Assembly (NCBI GenBank): GCA_964460795.1
Contig: CAYWRU010000009.1
Coordinates: 16,933-80,932 of the forward strand
Source: CAZOOM01 sp964460795
Lineage (GTDB): Bacteria > Omnitrophota > Omnitrophia > Omnitrophales > Aquincolibacteriaceae
Direction of reading: 5' to 3'
DNA length: 64,000 nt
Positions 8,301-17,363 of the stretch are shown in pieces (the first letter of the stretch is position 1; each line of letters starts with the position of its first letter). The notes under the pieces were generated by a model that was not told the DNA's origin, made no database searches, and saw only the letters and a list, made by a program, of their open reading frames with translations. The position numbers and the translations under genes are program-made.

Positions 8301-9702
8301 TCCCAAAATAAGTCCCCGCCGGGCCCTTGAAGGCAAAAGTGGCCTGCGGAAGATTTTGAGGGGCTCCGATAAATGTGTTTTGTGCTTGATCCCAATACCC
8401 CCAGGCAATCTGCATGACTTCAAAGTCATCATTGTCCACATTGGTATAGTCATAGTGAAACTGGCTGGATGAAAGCTGATCGTACACAATGGTGCCGTTC
8501 GTTGAACCCGTATCCCCGGCATGCCCGATCAAAGTGGCAAGATCCGGAGAACCCGGCAAGATCGTAATCTTGGTTGCATCATACGTGCCGCCAGGGAGAG
8601 GCGGCTCATACTTAAGTCCGTCGGCCGTCACCGAAACATTTCCGGTGACCGCATTCTTATCATCCACCACGATCACAATCACTTTGATCTGGCTGGAATT
8701 AAATGCGGTGACTCCGGCGGTTTGGACAAGATTATTATCGATTTTTATTTTTCCATTCGTCACATTGACGCGGACTGTGACCTTGTCGCCTTCCAAATCC
8801 ACAAGGTCTACTTTGTAATAAGACGCGCCGCCTGTCACATTGACTTGCAGGACAAGATCACTTGTCTGCAAATTGAAGAGTTGATTCAGGTGCGTGGCAT
8901 CTCCCTGCATTGTAATGGAACTTGCTCCCCAATGGAAAGCAGCAGGAGCTGTTGAAAAATCATATTGATAGCTGTAGCCGCTGGTAGAAGTCTGGCTCCA
9001 GTTCCGGATCGTATCAAGCAAGTGGCCATCCGGACATTTCCCGGACACAAGGTCGGCATCGCACGGCTCGACTTCAGCCGGAGACCCGAGACTGGCAAAA
9101 TCTGTGAGATCATCCGAGGTTGCGGCATTGATTTCAGGAACAAAAACCAGCCCGGCTGTTTTAACCGTCACTGCCCCGGTCACAGCATCGGGATCATCGA
9201 TAACAATCGCAATGGATTTAATTTTATTGATATCAAAATTTGCAACTGCAGCGTCCGCAATTTTCGTCGCGGTAATAGCAATTTTCCCACTCACCAAATT
9301 CACTTTGATCGTTACTTTCTGCCCTTCTAAATCGATCAGGTCCACTTTATAGTAGTCGGCTCCGCCCGTCACGGTAACATCCAAGACAAGATCGCGGCTT
9401 GTTAAATCGAGCAGTTGACTGAGGTGCGCCGCATCGCCCGCAAATGTGATCGTACTGACAGCCCATCGATTCCCGCTTGCAGCATTGACACCCGTAAAAT
9501 CATAACTGTAACTAAATTCTCCGGTGCTCGTCTGATGCCAATTACGAACCGTATCAAGGAGATGCCCCGCCGGACATTCGCCGTTCACAAGCGAGGTATC
9601 GCACGGCTCCACATCCGCCGCAACCACCTTCTTACCCGTCACCGTTTCAAAATTCGTCAGATCCGCCGTCGTCGTCCCATTGATCGGAGGCAAATACACC
9701 AG
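5314..9702 (-). CDS. Large secreted repeat protein, C-terminal part (continues across assembly gap)
   Basis: About 1,460 residues open from the gap edge to the stop at 5314. The first part holds two copies of a module of roughly 175 residues: acidic-Cys knot EPCDxxLVxGxCPxGHLLDT, RNWxQTS, then TGGAxYYKVDLxDLEG and a VVDDxxAVTG hairpin. Two further beta modules with WGYWD and FINFVTD follow; all resemble carbohydrate-binding beta-sandwiches. Positions 6300-7545 encode an alpha-helical domain (PTSIGFYLQML, FAGGWDPD, MSEFRGAIAF, FQYFWPLLRNDER) similar in pattern to glucoamylase-like alpha/alpha toroids (DUF3131/GH144 type). A proline-rich hinge and two more beta modules end the protein. Likely an extracellular glycan-active or glycan-binding protein; activity is not proven. 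Confidence 0.72.
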   Translation of the reverse strand: MVYLPPINGTTTADLTNFETVTGKKVVAADVEPCDTSLVNGECPAGHLLDTVRNWHQTSTGEFSYSYDFTGVNAASGNRWAVSTITFAGDAAHLSQLLDLTSRDLVLDVTVTGGADYYKVDLIDLEGQKVTIKVNLVSGKIAITATKIADAAVANFDINKIKSIAIVIDDPDAVTGAVTVKTAGLVFVPEINAATSDDLTDFASLGSPAEVEPCDADLVSGKCPDGHLLDTIRNWSQTSTSGYSYQYDFSTAPAAFHWGASSITMQGDATHLNQLFNLQTSDLVLQVNVTGGASYYKVDLVDLEGDKVTVRVNVTNGKIKIDNNLVQTAGVTAFNSSQIKVIVIVVDDKNAVTGNVSVTADGLKYEPPLPGGTYDATKITILPGSPDLATLIGHAGDTGSTNGTIVYDQLSSSQFHYDYTNVDNDDFEVMQIAWGYWDQAQNTFIGAPQNLPQATFAFKGPAGTYFGIEFYDKNNHTFEVERLVMTGDYQNFTFDLTTFPDFDETQVGFINFVTDLGRSGASGRIDIQTGGLNTLPILPVISGQTYNPSAITTLTGNPGISAFGGNPSTGSPVGTVGIEQPNFGEYYFESHLPHDGSFTFAAVSNGYFDNSGTFVGTLLTISGNQLVMAIQGSQNDRVKVEVFDSAKNKAVYLLTLQPYYQNFVIDLNAPVAVFDKNNNQVPVANFNKNAIAQITLVQDHALLQKKSDSVIKFMLNGVSFEPPILDADLFQARTAYINAGLSFYSLGRGIDPVSHLPFDKTDTSGNVTSDGRHTQPTSIGFYLQMLSDAAAGNFTWGSRTKDELLTELNTVITNLRSVQDSSAAWHGLLPWLDLSNPGTITRWGNTDIGLGDNANLSQSIAVMMGALEGGTWTTAQNSLVQSIISKADTFLNNQQAGYQKLVRNGLFAGGWDPDIADNQNGYLNYNMDRLMSEFRGAIAFLQVRYTNIPRSVWDGLSAAPVTYTASDGTAIQNLQSFDGSAFQYFWPLLRNDERDYVGFGNALYNIFISQADFASSHNIPGFLSAAQSVTDGYVGHVGLPAVAETDELLNVTLGSTYALASAFRVHRDEALKWLNALWRQIPALIGTYGIADAAYSKDQVSQNYLAIDNASVVLGIAGKGPEDFRRYLMNRGLADEYGQLYDDTSKKIQGYVPRPALPIPPPPQPFERLVPTFEHVASESVTGGIVSPATTTQGTRVTYSSLPAQATKTWVLDQAYDVRGNTLSVLYTASNSPQKMRIEFLNAAGQVTYQSVLTLTQGTSIEEIELVLPSDGTVQAVKSIRLVFDPVLGSDSNANFVIHALNFQGGLAPIDLAPDARFKSGNVYTLPKHPVVSSSGNTTSLTTSSTGLTMSYNISSGGSATAVLDFDSDGDGQGLDASAAARIILGAQSSTVGRPKMILHDGSGHTLVFSLTNTLATSQYYAMIFPPEFDRTNILKMEFVVDSGTINPGGEVGTLNVELKGI

Positions 9703-9802
9703 NNNNNNNNNNNNNNNNNNNNNNNNNNNNNNNNNNNNNNNNNNNNNNNNNNNNNNNNNNNNNNNNNNNNNNNNNNNNNNNNNNNNNNNNNNNNNNNNNN
9801 NN
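9703..9802. other. Assembly gap of 100 N
   Basis: Exactly 100 N, a conventional scaffold spacer, so its length is arbitrary. Sequence on both sides (9650-9702 and 9803-9869) is a near-identical repeat present again at 10327-10381. The reading frames left and right differ only because of the arbitrary gap size. The missing sequence is probably one or more extra repeat modules. Confidence 0.97.
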
Positions 9803-12800
9803 CGCCATTCCCGCCAAAATTCGTCAGATCCGCCGTCGTCGTCCCATTGATCGGAGGCAAATACACCAGCCCGGCACTCACCACCGTCACATTCCCGCTC
9901 GTCGCCAATAAATCATCCACCACGATCACGATCGTCTTGATCTTCGTCGCATCAAATCCACTCACCCCAGCACTCGCCACTGTCGTATTCGTGACCTCGA
10001 TCCGACCGCTCGTACGGTTCACCTTCACCGTCACCTTCTTCCCATTCACATCCACCAAATCAAGCTTGTAATAACTCGCCCCTCCAGTCACACTCACATC
10101 CAACACCAAACTCTGCGCACCTAAATTGAGTAATCCATTCCCAGGCAACGTGATCGACGTCCCTCCCCACCGATTCCCGCTCGCTTCACTGATCCCCGTA
10201 AAATCATAACTGTAACTGTACCCACTGGGCCCCGTCTGAAGAAAATTCTTGATCGTATTCACCAAATGTCCATTCGGACACACCCCGTTCACCAAGGCCA
10301 CATCGCACGGCTCGATCTCCCCAACCCCGCCATTCCCGCCAAAATTCGTCAGATCCGCCGTCGTCGTCCCATTGATCGGAGGGAAAAACTTTAGTCCTAA
10401 CGTATCTACGGTCAGAGTCCCGCTTGCGCCGCTGCGCGCTTGATCCATCACAAAATTGATCTGAACAATTTTCCCAAGGCCGGTGAGATCAAAAGTGTAG
10501 TTTTTCTTGGTGTCATCAGGGCTCGCGAGTACGACATCGAATTTTTTAACTTTTCCGGTTTCATCCGTAATCTCCACTCGGAAGGTCTTTCCTGCCGGAC
10601 CGCTCAATCCCAGCGTAAGCGCCGATCCAAAATTTTGAGCACTGCCGTGAAAAACCTTAGCGCTGTCAAAATATCCCCAGGAAAGCTGCCCCACCGCGAA
10701 ATCATTATTCGATCCGAGACTCCACTTAAAGGATGCCAAACGGCTTGACTCTACCAAAGGAGCCATCTTCGATCCAGACTGCGGAGCTCCCACCACCGCT
10801 CCCGCAAACCCACTCACATCCGGAGTCTGCGTTACATTAAGATTGGTATGAAGGTCTGCATTATAGGCAGCCGCAGGCACGGTAGGAATAAAGGCCAGGC
10901 CTTTGGTTTCTACTTGAATCCGATGATCCGTTGTTGGATTCAACGCACCGCTATTTTGATCGGTTACGATATTGATACTGCCAATCTGCGTCGAGTCAAA
11001 ATTCTGAAACTGAGAAAGATCAAATGTATAGTTTTTCTTCGTGGCACTTAACTCCACCCAAAAAGTCACCTTGCGATTTTTAGAATCGACAAATTCAACC
11101 TTGGCCCTGGTTCCTGCCGGACCATTGAGTGCCATGACAACGGAAGATCCCAAATTACGGGGAGTTCCGACAAAACGACCCGGTGTGACATCAGCCACCA
11201 TGGCCGTATAAAAACGCATCACCGGATGCGGCGAAGGATCTGTCCACGTCGCACGCCCGTTGGCATCTAATGAAACATTTTGAGCGGCAAGAATCCAAGG
11301 GCCCGTCACATTGTCTGCATAATAAATATTGTAGGCCTTGGCTTCGGGAGGACCCGAGAGAATCATTTTATACTGATTGAGCGGATTCGGACTCTGAACC
11401 ACGGTCGGCTTCGCACTTGCCAGCGGCAAGGCCACCAAACTATAAGTTTTACCTGCAGAGGGATTGGGATCTTTCCACGTTGTCACGCCTTTGGGAACCG
11501 CCTGCACTTGAGCCGTATAAGTCCATGGCCCTGTGGAACCCGGGCGCGTAAGAATCACATAATTAAAGGCGCGGCCGGAAGTATCCGTCATTTTCATTTC
11601 ATAATTATTTCCTGCGGCCGGAAGCTGCGTAATGGTTGGATTAATAGGATTCGCATTATCATCGTAGTATCCATACCCCAATTGCGTGACTGTGAAGTCG
11701 TTCTCATGCCCAATACTGTAATCAATATTAAAGTTTGTCGCACTGATCCAGTTCACATCCACGGAAGTTCCGGAATTGACAGGTGGCTTCACAGAACCTG
11801 TTGTTCCCTCTGAAACGCTGGGACCTTCCAATAAAGAATTCGCCCCTTGAAGCGAGGTGAGTTGATTCACATTATAGGCAGAAGCCACCGCCTTCGGAGT
11901 GTAGGCAAGTCCGTCGATATACACATCAAAACTTGCCTTGGTCAGGGTATTATCCAACCGCGTTGATCGATCAATACTAAAAACAATTTCCTTAATTTTT
12001 GTTAAATCAATGTTCGGATAATAAGTTTTTACAAAATCCATAGGAATAGTGACGGTCCGGCTGACTGCAGAAAGAGTGGGAACGATAAATTTTGCTGCAT
12101 TTCCTTTGACATCTTTAAGTTCAAGATAAAGACATTTGGTGCAGCTCTGATCCGCCCCCTGAGGAACTCCATTTGAATCGTAATAAGGCCCCACCGACAT
12201 GTCAATTTCCAGCTGGTGATTGCCCTCTGCAGTCGTGTAGGTTTCAAAATTAAAAAGGGCATCATCCTGAAACTGGATGTAACTCCCGCCAAAACTCCCC
12301 GCGTTTGAAATATCATAAATGGTCCTAAAGTGGGACGTTGAATCCTGATCCACGGTCACATAGGCCTGAGGCTGAGGCGGCGTTGCCGTGGAAGAGGAGT
12401 TAAATCCACCCACGGTTGGATTATTAAGAAGAAAACTACGAGCTGCTGTTTCGCCATCCGCTGCGCTGACATCCCCACGCCGCACGGTTCTAACACTTGA
12501 AACCTCTGCGCTCAAAACCGGAACCTCATCCAAAAAAGCCCCCCTGCGGTTGGAACCCTTGATTTTTTCTTGCTTGGCATTTTCAGCCGCAGGACGTCGC
12601 GTTATTTGAGGTCTTGTAGATCTTTGGAGAGGACCCTGGTTATAAAATTCCTGCGTAGTCTTAATTGGACGAACTGCCGGAGTAAATTCGGGTGCAGTTG
12701 AATTGGCCTCAACATATTCAGGAATCTCCGAGACGCGTTCTTGGGCAAGACGTTCTTGAACCGTTTCACGGCGCGGTCCATCGGCCCATGCAACAGGAAG

Positions 12801-12902
12801 CGAAAAACATTGCTGATAAAAAAAGAAAAAGGCGGCGCAGGAAGCTGTGATTCGCTGCCATTGGGGCTTGATCATCGATGATTGTCCGCGATTCAGGTTC
12901 AT
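9803..12902 (-). CDS. Large secreted repeat protein, N-terminal part (same gene as 5314-9702)
   Basis: Starts at the ATG at 12902 with GGAGG eight nt upstream; a TTG-initiated extension of five codons is less likely. The signal peptide is atypical (ITASCAAFFFFYQQCFSLPVAWA, cleaved near ADG). A low-complexity Arg-rich pro-region of about 130 residues follows. Then come beta-sandwich modules, a fibronectin-III-like segment (AYNIYYADNVTGPW), modules with NFDSTQIGSINIVTD, and the EPCDVALVNGVCPNGH/TGGASYYKLDLVDVNGK repeat type shared with the C-terminal part. The shared repeats and the gap position make one gene of more than 2,500 residues the simplest reading. Probable cell-surface or secreted carbohydrate-binding protein. 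Confidence 0.72.
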
Positions 12903-13002
12903 TGAATTCGCCTCCAAGATTAAATTTTTTTACTTGAAAATAATTTCAAAATAAACGTAGAGCAAAACTTTACAAGGCTAATAACTTTTCTGGGACGTTT
13001 AA

Positions 13003-13031
13003 ATTGTACCCTCTTATTTAAGACTTGTCAA
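13003..13031 (-). promoter_or_regulatory. Promoter of the large secreted repeat protein
   Basis: -35 TTGACA (13026-13031), 17-nt spacer, -10 TACAAT (13003-13008) on the minus strand. The leader is about 95 nt. The remainder of 12918-13270 is AT-rich near the promoter and otherwise contains nothing I recognise. Confidence 0.75.
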
Positions 13032-13270
13032 AATAATGTAAATATATATTTGACAGCATGTTATGACTTTACTTAAAAGTTTTTTAACGTTTATGAATAG
13101 AAAAAAATGGGATGAAAATGCTCTGTGAAGTTATAAAAAGATCATCCTTGAATATAGATAAAAGGAAGATACGCACAAACAAACCGAGCTGCTGGGGGTA
13201 GGGCGAATGAAGGCGGCAAGCGTAGGCCTCGAAGTCAAACACGCCCTTAATTGGTCTTACTAGAGGAAAA

Positions 13271-13357
13271 TGCCCGGGGCCGGACTTGAACCGGCACAGG
13301 AGTTTAATCTCCCTACGGATTTTAAGTCCGTTGCGTCTGCCATTTCGCCACCCGGGC
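13271..13357 (-). tRNA. tRNA-Leu (anticodon TAA)
   Basis: 87 nt; acceptor GCCCGGG pairs with CCCGGGC plus discriminator A. Anticodon loop CTTAAAA gives TAA. A long variable arm (type II) and the TTCAAGT T-loop are present. CCA is not encoded. Confidence 0.97.
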
Positions 13358-13360
13358 AAT

Positions 13361-13460
13361 GAGAATTCGGAATTTAGAATTCAGAATGCGGAATGGACTA
13401 AAATCTTGATCTCATCCAGTTTAATTCCGCAATCCACATTCCGCATTCTACATTGGAGTG
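13361..13460. repeat. AATTC/GAATGCGG palindromic repeat between the two tRNAs
   Basis: Units of GAATTC, GGAATTTAG and AGAATGCGGAATGG face inverted ATTCCGC, ACATTCCGCATTCT units across a 30-nt centre. Same architecture as the GGTTACTGG copies but a different unit sequence. It separates tRNA-Leu from tRNA-Cys. Confidence 0.75.
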
Positions 13461-13532
13461 AGGCGCGGGGCGGAATTGAACCGCCGTATATCGGTTTTGC
13501 AGACCGATGCATTACCACTTTGCTACCGCGCC
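13461..13532 (-). tRNA. tRNA-Cys (anticodon GCA)
   Basis: 72 nt; acceptor GGCGCGG pairs with CCGCGCC. Anticodon loop CTGCAAA gives GCA; T-loop TTCAATT. It probably forms a small transcript with tRNA-Leu. Confidence 0.96.
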
Positions 13533-13541
13533 ATAAACGAA

Positions 13542-13637
13542 GAAACCAGTAACCGGAAACCAGCAACCAGAAAAATAATGCGTCTGATTACTTTTAATAT
13601 CTGAGTTTTGGTTACTGGTTACGGGTTTCTGGTTACT
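13542..13637. repeat. GGTTACTGG palindromic repeat, copy 2
   Basis: AAACCAGTAACCGG units face inverted GGTTACTGG/GGTTTCTGG units around an AT-rich centre. It lies between tRNA-Cys and the glycine-zipper lipoprotein gene. Confidence 0.85.
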
Positions 13638-13646
13638 CTAAAACTT

Positions 13647-14129
13647 TTACCTTAAATACTGCAACTCTTCCCCTGTATTCGGATCGTACTTATATCGGTC
13701 CGGAAACGTTTGGCCGGTTCGCGGATTGTACTTAGTATGAACTTCCTGCGTCGCTTGAGCGGCCACAACCTGCTGCTGAGGAACTTGCTGCTGCACGGTT
13801 CCATAATTGACCGGCTGAGGCGCATACTGCGGCTGGTACTGATTCTGCATCATTTCCTGGCGAATTTCTTTTTTGACCTGTTCTTTATTTCTCCGGTTAG
13901 CTTCGCCCATCAGAGCTCCGGCCAAAAGACCTGCTCCTGCTCCAATAGCAGTACCTGCTCCCGCATGGCCTGTTTGGTTACCTATAATAGCGCCAAGACC
14001 TGCCCCAGCCCCTGCGCCCAACAGCCCTCCGGTTTCACGCTCTGAAAGCCCGCCGGTCTCTGTAGCACAGCCTGAGGACAACATTCCCGCAATAAGAAAA
14101 AGAGCCATAAACTGTTTAAACGTCTTCAT
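13647..14129 (-). CDS. Glycine-zipper lipoprotein
   Basis: 160 residues. The lipoprotein signal ends LSSGC (Cys about residue 22). Residues 33-74 form a glycine zipper of GxxxG repeats (GLLGAGAGAGLGAIIG, AGAGTAIGAGAGLLAGALMG), typical of small outer-membrane-associated lipoproteins of the YMGG/17-kDa antigen type. The C-terminal half is Q/P-rich with a KYNPRTGQTF...YDPNTGEEL tail. It is monocistronic as far as can be seen, with a GGAG-type site upstream. Likely envelope-stabilising; specific role unknown. Confidence 0.85.
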   Translation of the reverse strand: MKTFKQFMALFLIAGMLSSGCATETGGLSERETGGLLGAGAGAGLGAIIGNQTGHAGAGTAIGAGAGLLAGALMGEANRRNKEQVKKEIRQEMMQNQYQPQYAPQPVNYGTVQQQVPQQQVVAAQATQEVHTKYNPRTGQTFPDRYKYDPNTGEELQYLR

Positions 14130-14183
14130 CTTTATTCTCCTCCGTTAGATTGTATAGAATCAAATGTAATGTAGTGCTACCCC

Positions 14184-14365
14184 GCATTTCTCATTCCTCG
14201 CAAGAGAAATGCGCGCGAAGCGATGCGGTACAAATGCGTTTTATCATTTGTACCACAGGGGTTGCCTTTTGCACGCTGCCTTCGGCAGCGGCGCAAAACT
14301 TTGGCCGTAACTTATTCGGCCAAAGCGGTTTTCTCATGGATTAAAATAAAGCCATGAGAAAACCG
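14184..14365. repeat. Run of five perfect hairpins in an intergenic stretch
   Basis: Successive inverted repeats: GCATTTCTC/GAGAAATGC (14184-14212); GGTACAAATG/CATTTGTACC (14227-14254); CGCTGCC/GGCAGCG (14274-14290) nested in TTTTGC/GCAAAA; CTTTGGCCG/CGGCCAAAG (14299-14325); CGGTTTTCTCATGG with its complement (14326-14365). There is no coding potential. It occupies the space between the lipoprotein gene and coaB. Confidence 0.85.
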
Positions 14366-14410
14366 GGCTAAAAGTTGGACTCATTATAATGATTTTTATT
14401 CGAACCGGAA

Positions 14411-15073
14411 TTATTTTTTGGACTCCGTATTCGAGGATCTCTGAATAGCCCGAAGGCCTTCGACCCAGATCAGGATCCGGCGCGCCAAAAGCGGTTTTGC
14501 AATCTGTTTAAAAATCATGGTTTTGCCGTACGAATCAAGAAGCGCAGCCATCACTTTCTGATCCCCAAAAGGCGACTTCTGAGGACTGATTGAATTTGCC
14601 ACAATCCCATCCAAAGCCTTTCGGCTTAATTTATCCTTCGCCTTTTTTAGCCAATCACTGGACTCTAAGCAAAAACCGATCACAAAACGCCGCCCTTTTT
14701 TCTTGGCTAGCCCCGCCAAAATATCGGGAGTTTTCTTGAGATTTAACTTCAAAGATCCTTGGCGCTTTATTTTTTGAGACTCCACTCGGGCGGCTGTAAA
14801 GTCACAAACAGCTGCGGACATGATCAAAATATCGCATTTTTTAAATTCCCTCTCGCAGGCGCGCTGAAGGTCTTGAGCTGATTCTATGGAAATAAAAGAA
14901 ATCCCTTTGGGAGCAGGCAAGGCAACAGGTCCGCTGATGAGGGTGACATAGTGCCCTCTTTTTTTTGCTTCTTGGGCAAGCGCGTATCCCAAGACTCCAG
15001 ACGATCGGTTAGAAAGATATCGGACAGGATCCAAGGCTTCCCGGGTAGGTCCTGCGGTGATAAGAATCTTCAT
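14411..15073 (-). CDS. coaB: Phosphopantothenate-cysteine ligase (stand-alone CoaB)
   Basis: 220 residues. MKILITAGPTREALDPVR and LSNRSSGVLG form the nucleotide-binding start; later features are SAAVCDFTAA, the KIKR region and NDI-like VIGFCLES. It joins cysteine to phosphopantothenate in CoA synthesis. In most bacteria it is fused behind CoaC; here the two are separate genes 18 nt apart. The C-terminus is somewhat divergent (no clear KxxK loop quoted with confidence). Confidence 0.9.
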   Translation of the reverse strand: MKILITAGPTREALDPVRYLSNRSSGVLGYALAQEAKKRGHYVTLISGPVALPAPKGISFISIESAQDLQRACEREFKKCDILIMSAAVCDFTAARVESQKIKRQGSLKLNLKKTPDILAGLAKKKGRRFVIGFCLESSDWLKKAKDKLSRKALDGIVANSISPQKSPFGDQKVMAALLDSYGKTMIFKQIAKPLLARRILIWVEGLRAIQRSSNTESKK

Positions 15074-15091
15074 GAAGTAAATTCTAAGGTC

Positions 15092-15667
15092 TTATCGTTT
15101 GGAGGAAAATTGAGAAGCCAGGGCATCAAGAATTTCGGAATTAGGCGCCACATGCCCGATACCTTCTTTCCCGCACACAAGTTTTCCAACCACAGGCTCA
15201 ACAAAATGGTAGCCGATGGATTTAAGCTTCTCCACATTTTCCTGAGTAATCGGATGACTGTACATCTGATCATTCATGGCCGGCACAAGGATCACAGGCT
15301 TACGAGTCGCCAGCACAATGCAGCTGGCAAGATCATCGGCGCGGCCTCCGCGCAATCTTGCAATAAAATCGGCAGAGGCAGGAGCAATCAGCACGGCGTC
15401 TGCCTCTTCAGCCAGAGAAGTGTGCAACACATCATAAGGCGTATCGGTCGCAAAAAAATCTTCATACACACGGTTGCCGCTGACCGCCCGCACAATCAGA
15501 GGCGTCACAAAATGGCGTGCGGACGGCGTCATCACACACACCACTCGCGCCCCTTCTTCGCGAAGATCCCGGATAAGATCCGGAACCTTGAAGGCCGCGA
15601 CCGATCCTGTAATGATGTGCAGGATGGTTCGTTTAGAGAAGTTTCTTTTTGGGTTTGGTTTCTTCAT
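15092..15667 (-). CDS. coaC: Phosphopantothenoylcysteine decarboxylase (stand-alone CoaC)
   Basis: About 191 residues. HIITGSVAAFKVPDLIRDL is the FMN-binding start; VLIAPASADFIARL and PAMNDQMY (the PxMNxxMW-like substrate clamp) follow, with catalytic-loop VCGKEGIGHV. I use MKKPNPKR at 15667; an upstream Met at 15697 would extend the overlap with rpoZ to 65 nt. It forms an operon yicC-gmk-rpoZ-coaC-coaB, an arrangement shared by many bacteria. Confidence 0.92.
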   Translation of the reverse strand: MKKPNPKRNFSKRTILHIITGSVAAFKVPDLIRDLREEGARVVCVMTPSARHFVTPLIVRAVSGNRVYEDFFATDTPYDVLHTSLAEEADAVLIAPASADFIARLRGGRADDLASCIVLATRKPVILVPAMNDQMYSHPITQENVEKLKSIGYHFVEPVVGKLVCGKEGIGHVAPNSEILDALASQFSSKR

Positions 15668-15848
15668 AAAAAACCTTGCCGTCTGCAATTTCTTCAAGCG
15701 CGAGCGTCGAAACTTTTTTTGAGGCGCTCTTCACGAGAGGTTGAGCTCCCTGCGCCAATTCATTCGCGCGCTGAGCCGCTGCCAAAACAAGTTTAAACGT
15801 GCTGGTTTTTTCATCCCTAATCAACTTTTCAAGAGGAACATAACTCAT
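15633..15848 (-). CDS. rpoZ: RNA polymerase omega subunit
   Basis: 71 residues. VPLEKLIRDEKTSTFKLVLAAAQRANEL matches the conserved omega core, with ALEEIADGKVFYEE at the C-terminus. The start overlaps the gmk stop (ATGA). The position between gmk and coaC/coaB is diagnostic. Confidence 0.92.
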   Translation of the reverse strand: MSYVPLEKLIRDEKTSTFKLVLAAAQRANELAQGAQPLVKSASKKVSTLALEEIADGKVFYEETKPKKKLL

Positions 15849-16489
15849 GAGATAAGACTCCTTTCTTTTTGAAATTTCTCGATCACTTCTTCAATCTCGG
15901 TGATGGTCTGATCGAGATTTTGATTCACCACCGTAAAATCATACCAACCGGCTTCTTTAATTTCTTCCTGCGCCATATTGATGCGGCGCTCAATCTCTTC
16001 CGGGGCATCCGTATGCCGTCCTTCAAGCCGCTCCCTCAGGATTTTAACCGAAGGAGGTAAAACAAAAATGGTTAAAAGGGCCCCTTTCAAATCGGGAGTC
16101 TTCTTGACCTTGGCCGTTCCCTGAACATCAATGGCTAGGAGCACGACCTTTGAATCCACCATTTGCTCTTCAATAAATCGGCGCGGTGTTCCATATCGAT
16201 GACTAAAAACATGGGCGGATTCCAGAAGCTCTCCGCGCTCATCCATACGCCGAAATTCCTCGGGCGTGACAAAAAAATAATCCGCCGCATGCGTCTCATC
16301 CTCACGCGGAGGCCGGGTCGTAGCTGAAATCGAACGCACCCAATCCGGATGGCGTTTTAAAAGCCGCTCGGTAATCGTGGTCTTACCGCATCCCGAAGGC
16401 GCTGAGAGAATCACCAGCACTCCCTGATTCGGGACGATTTTTTCTTTATTCGATGTTTTGGATTTGCTCACGGATTTTTTCCAGCTCAC
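15845..16489 (-). CDS. gmk: Guanylate kinase
   Basis: P-loop SAPSGCGKTTI, then SISATTRPPREDE and DYFFVTPEEF (GMP binding), DVQG, and LEGRHTDAPEEIERR lid region. It phosphorylates GMP to GDP. The first possible codon is GTG (16489); a second GTG six codons later is equally possible. The gene overlaps the end of yicC by 44 nt. Confidence 0.95.
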   Translation of the reverse strand: MSWKKSVSKSKTSNKEKIVPNQGVLVILSAPSGCGKTTITERLLKRHPDWVRSISATTRPPREDETHAADYFFVTPEEFRRMDERGELLESAHVFSHRYGTPRRFIEEQMVDSKVVLLAIDVQGTAKVKKTPDLKGALLTIFVLPPSVKILRERLEGRHTDAPEEIERRINMAQEEIKEAGWYDFTVVNQNLDQTITEIEEVIEKFQKERSLIS

Positions 16490-17327
16490 TTTTCATGCCC
16501 AAGACTTCTTTGGTAATCTCAAAAAGCTGCGCTTTAGATCCAATGGTATTGACCTCACGGCCAAGTTCCTGACAAAGAAAATCGAGTTCGCGGCCCATCT
16601 CTCCGCCGCTCGTTAATTTTTTTGAAAAAAGATCCAAATGCGAACGAAGCCGCACAATTTCCTCCGTCACATCCGAACGTTCAGCAAGGTAAGCCACTTC
16701 GCGAAAAAAGCGTTCATCGTCCGGAACCGCAGCATCCTGCATCAGGGCCCGGACCCGCTCGCGAAGTTTTGCCGCGGTTTCTTCGGATCGTCCCCGGCTT
16801 TGTTCCTCGACTCGGTCCACAGCCTTCGAAATAAGTTCAAGACGATTCTTCACATCGACCACTAATTTGCGGCCTTCGGTTTCGCGCGCCCGAACCGCTT
16901 CACTTAGCGCCTTCTGAAGAATGGGCTTAACATCCGCCCAAATTTTCGCGGCCGGCAAATCCGATTCTTCAGACTCCACCACGCCCGGAAGATTCAAGAC
17001 ATCGCGAAGCGTAATCTCACCGGAAATTTTAAAGTCGTGCTTGATTTTTTTAAAGAGCGCTAAGGCCGAACGTACCCGGACCGGATCCAAACGAAGCTTC
17101 TTGCCTTCTTCCTTATGGGAAATCTCCGAGATTGTGAGAGAAACTTTACCGCGCCGCAGTTTGGATTGGACGATTTCGCGGGCCTCGGATTCATATTCCC
17201 CCAAAGCCGAGGGCATGCGAAGGGAAAGATCCAGATACCGATTATTTAAAGAACGGATTTCAAGCGCCCACTTCCCGGTCTTTCCGGTGACTTGGATCCG
17301 GGTAAAGCAGGTCATACTGCGAATCAT
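16446..17327 (-). CDS. yicC: YicC family endoribonuclease-like protein
   Basis: 293 residues beginning MIRSMTCFTRIQ with EIRSLNNRYLDLSLRMP, and ending with the conserved GREVNTIGSKA and the MKSELEKIREQIQNIE helix. The YicC family includes RNases active on small RNAs. It heads the gmk-rpoZ-coaC-coaB operon. Confidence 0.92.
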   Translation of the reverse strand: MIRSMTCFTRIQVTGKTGKWALEIRSLNNRYLDLSLRMPSALGEYESEAREIVQSKLRRGKVSLTISEISHKEEGKKLRLDPVRVRSALALFKKIKHDFKISGEITLRDVLNLPGVVESEESDLPAAKIWADVKPILQKALSEAVRARETEGRKLVVDVKNRLELISKAVDRVEEQSRGRSEETAAKLRERVRALMQDAAVPDDERFFREVAYLAERSDVTEEIVRLRSHLDLFSKKLTSGGEMGRELDFLCQELGREVNTIGSKAQLFEITKEVLGMKSELEKIREQIQNIE

Positions 17328-17363
17328 AAAATAGCTAAACCCTCAAATTACTTAACGATGAAA

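Noticed and set aside
9415..10071. Plus-strand ORF running through the N gap
   Set aside because: It is antisense to the repeat protein and depends on reading N as codons.
13084..13359. 91-codon minus-strand ORF
   Set aside because: It begins inside tRNA-Leu and has no family features or ribosome-binding site.
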